Source: Candidatus Aramenus sp. CH1 (GTDB lineage Archaea > Thermoproteota > Thermoprotei_A > Sulfolobales > Sulfolobaceae). From it: a stretch of 64,000 bases of DNA. The stretch spans positions 1 through 64,000 of the forward strand of contig JALBWU010000004.1 of NCBI GenBank assembly GCA_022678445.1, read 5' to 3'. How positions within the stretch are numbered: the stretch's first letter is position 1; every line of letters begins with the position of its first letter. Made by a program: the position numbers and the translations under genes. Below the pieces are notes generated by a model, which worked only from the letters and a program-made list of their open reading frames with translations, ran no database searches and was not told where the DNA came from. Shown here one piece after another: positions 62,291 to 64,000 of the stretch.

Positions 62291-64000
62291 CACGTGTAAT
62301 TTAACGATCAATGGCCTGGGGTCTCCCAAGAACCTAACTAGCGCTTCCCCCCTTCCCATGTAGGAGAGCCTAAGCTCAACATCTTGGTCGGTTATACTAG
62401 CGAACCTCTTCACAGTATCGTTCCAGAACTTCTTGTCCCCGTTATTCATCACCACAAGCAGTCCCACGTTGTCTAAGTAGACGTTCACCAGATCCCCAAG
62501 GTCCTCCACGTTCTGCGTTGCCATAAGTAGCGATATTCCGAAGCCTCTTCCCCTCTTTACAATGTCCGACACAATTGGATACTCCTCCCTCTCGTTCCTT
62601 AATATGGTCCAGGCTTCGTCTACCACTAAAACGGCCCTAAGTCCCTCGTCAACAGTGGAGGAATACTTGTTGTAGAAATCCTGTAGCACAGAGAGTATTA
62701 TTAATCTCCTCAAGACCTCTGACTTAATAAGGCTTAGGTCTATTACGTTAACTCCCTGCGAGATCTGATTAAGCAACGGGGGACCTTCGTGATCCGCCAC
62801 CTTAACCATTTCGATGACCTTTGACAAGACGAGGAAGGTGACTTCGTCGAACTGGTCTTTGGCCCTTTCCTCCACCAGGTCCCAGCTCAACTTCTGCATT
62901 TTTCCCGAGGCGTATTCCTCAAATATGGAGTTAAGGAGGTGAAAGATTATTGAACTGTATACCCTGTCCAAAGAAAACGAATTCGTTATAATCCTCTCCA
63001 GCTGTATTGCCCTTAGCGTGTAGTGTACGGAGTTTAGCTCCAACATCGATATACTATACAGGAGAGGGTTCAGCAACTTGAATGGAACCTTCCTCTCCTT
63101 TAATCTCCTCTTTATGTCGCCCTTTACGTCAAAGAACAGTACTGGAATAGATTCTTGCAACGCTATTTTTGAGCCCATGGAAATGAGGAACTCGGTCTTT
63201 CCAGAACCCGAGGGCCCTATGACTAACGTGTGAGGGTTTTCAGCCTTTTCCATGTTCCAGAAGACGGGCATGTTCCTCTCAATGTCGTTACCTAAGTAGA
63301 CTCCCTCCGACCTCACTTCCAGCTCTGGTAGCTTCTCTACTGAAAAGGGCGTAAGAAAAGGGACTTGCAATGAAAGCGCCGTGGAACCGCCCTTGAGCTC
63401 CCTGAGCAACAGGAGGTCTAGTATATCAGCTCTACTAGCCTGTCTAGCCTTAAGGCCTAGTCCTTCTAGTCCTCTGATTATAACCTTGGAAATCTGCAAC
63501 GCCTCTTCCTTGCTCGACGAACGCACTAGGACAAAGATGACGTATTTGAAAGGAATCTCGCCCTCGTTAAGCCTTTCCAAGATGTTGTTTACCAGTTCTA
63601 ACTCACTCCTAGCCCTAGCGTTTGAGGGGTCTGATTCAATAATCACTCTCAAGTTCTGAGCCTTATTAATGAGCTTTTCCTTATATTTTCCTATGTCCAC
63701 ATGTTTTTTCCTAAAGATTATGTCCACTTGCTTGCCAACGTTCACTACCTTGTAAAACGACACGATGAGGTTCTTGAGGCTTAGTTCCGAGACGTCTCTG
63801 TAGCTTACCGGAACGTCGTATACCTCCACGACGCTTATGTACTCGTTCCCGCTAATAACTAGTCCCTCGTCTACCTCAACAGCTAGAGCCGGCCTAGACT
63901 GCCCCAGAAACCAAAGCGAGCCTAAGTCTATGAGTCCTCTTTTGACAAGGAGAATTAAAGATATCGCGGAAAGCAAAAGGAAGAACAGATCCTTATAGAC
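62270..64000 (-). CDS. cedB: CedB-like HerA/VirB4 DNA-import ATPase, 5' end beyond window
   Basis: At least 568 residues of a membrane-anchored ATPase. The frame remains open to the window edge, so the true start lies outside; a hydrophobic stretch (FFLLLSAISLILLVKRG) near the visible end is an N-terminal membrane helix. Walker A is VIGPSGSGKTEFL, Walker B is AVLVVDEAWTIL, and VKRGRGFGISLLMATQNVEDL matches the HerA/VirB4 arginine-sensor region. In S. acidocaldarius CedB is required with CedA to import DNA during UV-induced mating; from memory of that genome cedB also sits beside lysine genes, as here. The partner cedA genes are not in this window. Confidence 0.85.
   Translation of the reverse strand, partial: VYKDLFFLLLSAISLILLVKRGLIDLGSLWFLGQSRPALAVEVDEGLVISGNEYISVVEVYDVPVSYRDVSELSLKNLIVSFYKVVNVGKQVDIIFRKKHVDIGKYKEKLINKAQNLRVIIESDPSNARARSELELVNNILERLNEGEIPFKYVIFVLVRSSSKEEALQISKVIIRGLEGLGLKARQASRADILDLLLLRELKGGSTALSLQVPFLTPFSVEKLPELEVRSEGVYLGNDIERNMPVFWNMEKAENPHTLVIGPSGSGKTEFLISMGSKIALQESIPVLFFDVKGDIKRRLKERKVPFKLLNPLLYSISMLELNSVHYTLRAIQLERIITNSFSLDRVYSSIIFHLLNSIFEEYASGKMQKLSWDLVEERAKDQFDEVTFLVLSKVIEMVKVADHEGPPLLNQISQGVNVIDLSLIKSEVLRRLIILSVLQDFYNKYSSTVDEGLRAVLVVDEAWTILRNEREEYPIVSDIVKRGRGFGISLLMATQNVEDLGDLVNVYLDNVGLLVVMNNGDKKFWNDTVKRFASITDQDVELRLSYMGRGEALVRFLGDPRPLIVKLHVLTAGPV

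Overview
The window looks like chromosome of a thermoacidophilic crenarchaeon of the order Sulfolobales. The signs are sulfur oxygenase reductase, a LysW-dependent lysine cluster, a CedB-type DNA-import ATPase, UDP-sulfoquinovose synthase (Agl3 type), two intron-containing tRNA-Lys genes, heavy use of AGG for arginine, and TATA boxes sitting about 26 bp before start codons (leaderless transcripts). Base composition is visibly close to even, richer in G+C than Saccharolobus or Acidianus and compatible with Metallosphaera-like relatives; the species cannot be fixed from sequence alone. No rRNA, CRISPR array or intact insertion sequence was seen.

Layout. 1-5.4 kb: a possible edge fragment, a large surface glycoprotein with internal repeats, acetyl-CoA synthetase and an SRPBCC-like protein. 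5.6-12.9 kb: a small unknown gene, sulfur oxygenase reductase with an MFS transporter behind it, tRNA cytidine acetyltransferase TmcA, a D-2-hydroxyacid dehydrogenase and a second MFS transporter. 13-20.7 kb: UspA, an ABC-2 exporter, an amino-acid permease behind a striking inverted repeat, a heme A synthase-like protein and a second TmcA. 20.7-29.6 kb: gamma-glutamyltransferase, a BadF-type hexokinase, Agl3, a glycosyltransferase, a stand-alone Cas4-like nuclease, ThiDN, a PfkB kinase, a tiny Lys-rich ORF, a metallo-beta-lactamase-fold hydrolase and a class II amidotransferase.

29.7-45 kb: a two-gene unit pairing an 89-residue unknown protein with a compact TnpB-like (RuvC plus zinc ribbon) protein that lacks any visible transposon; then prolidase, an aminotransferase, an ornithine cyclodeaminase-family enzyme, a dolichol-phosphate sugar transferase, a PUA protein, an orphan molybdenum aldehyde oxidase large subunit, two M48 proteases, an alcohol dehydrogenase, cobalamin genes cbiB/cobS/cobQ, and the GMP synthase ATPase subunit. 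45-54.6 kb: glycan assembly (flippase, PMT-type transferase, sugar nucleotidyltransferase, GalE-like epimerase), a TRIC-type channel gene preceded by a potentially structured leader, and an ECF vitamin transporter lying between two oppositely oriented tRNA-Lys genes.

54.8-64 kb: SRP19, ribosomal protein S8e and a cis-prenyltransferase downstream of a complete lysine cluster lysY-lysZ-lysM / lysW-lysX-lysJ-lysK, a small unknown gene, and CedB running off the right edge. Several regions cooperate: surface glycosylation (Agl3, glycosyltransferases, flippase, PMT, UppS), lysine and probably arginine biosynthesis on the LysW carrier, cobalamin salvage or synthesis, and sulfur oxidation.

The items most worth a second look are the TnpB-like bicistron (29.7-30.8 kb), the structured region before the TRIC gene (50.6-50.74 kb), a 38-residue very basic small protein with a leaderless promoter (49.7-49.83 kb), the 16-bp inverted repeat framing the permease promoter (16.55-16.64 kb) and the interlocked cobS/cobQ promoters (40.82-40.86 kb).
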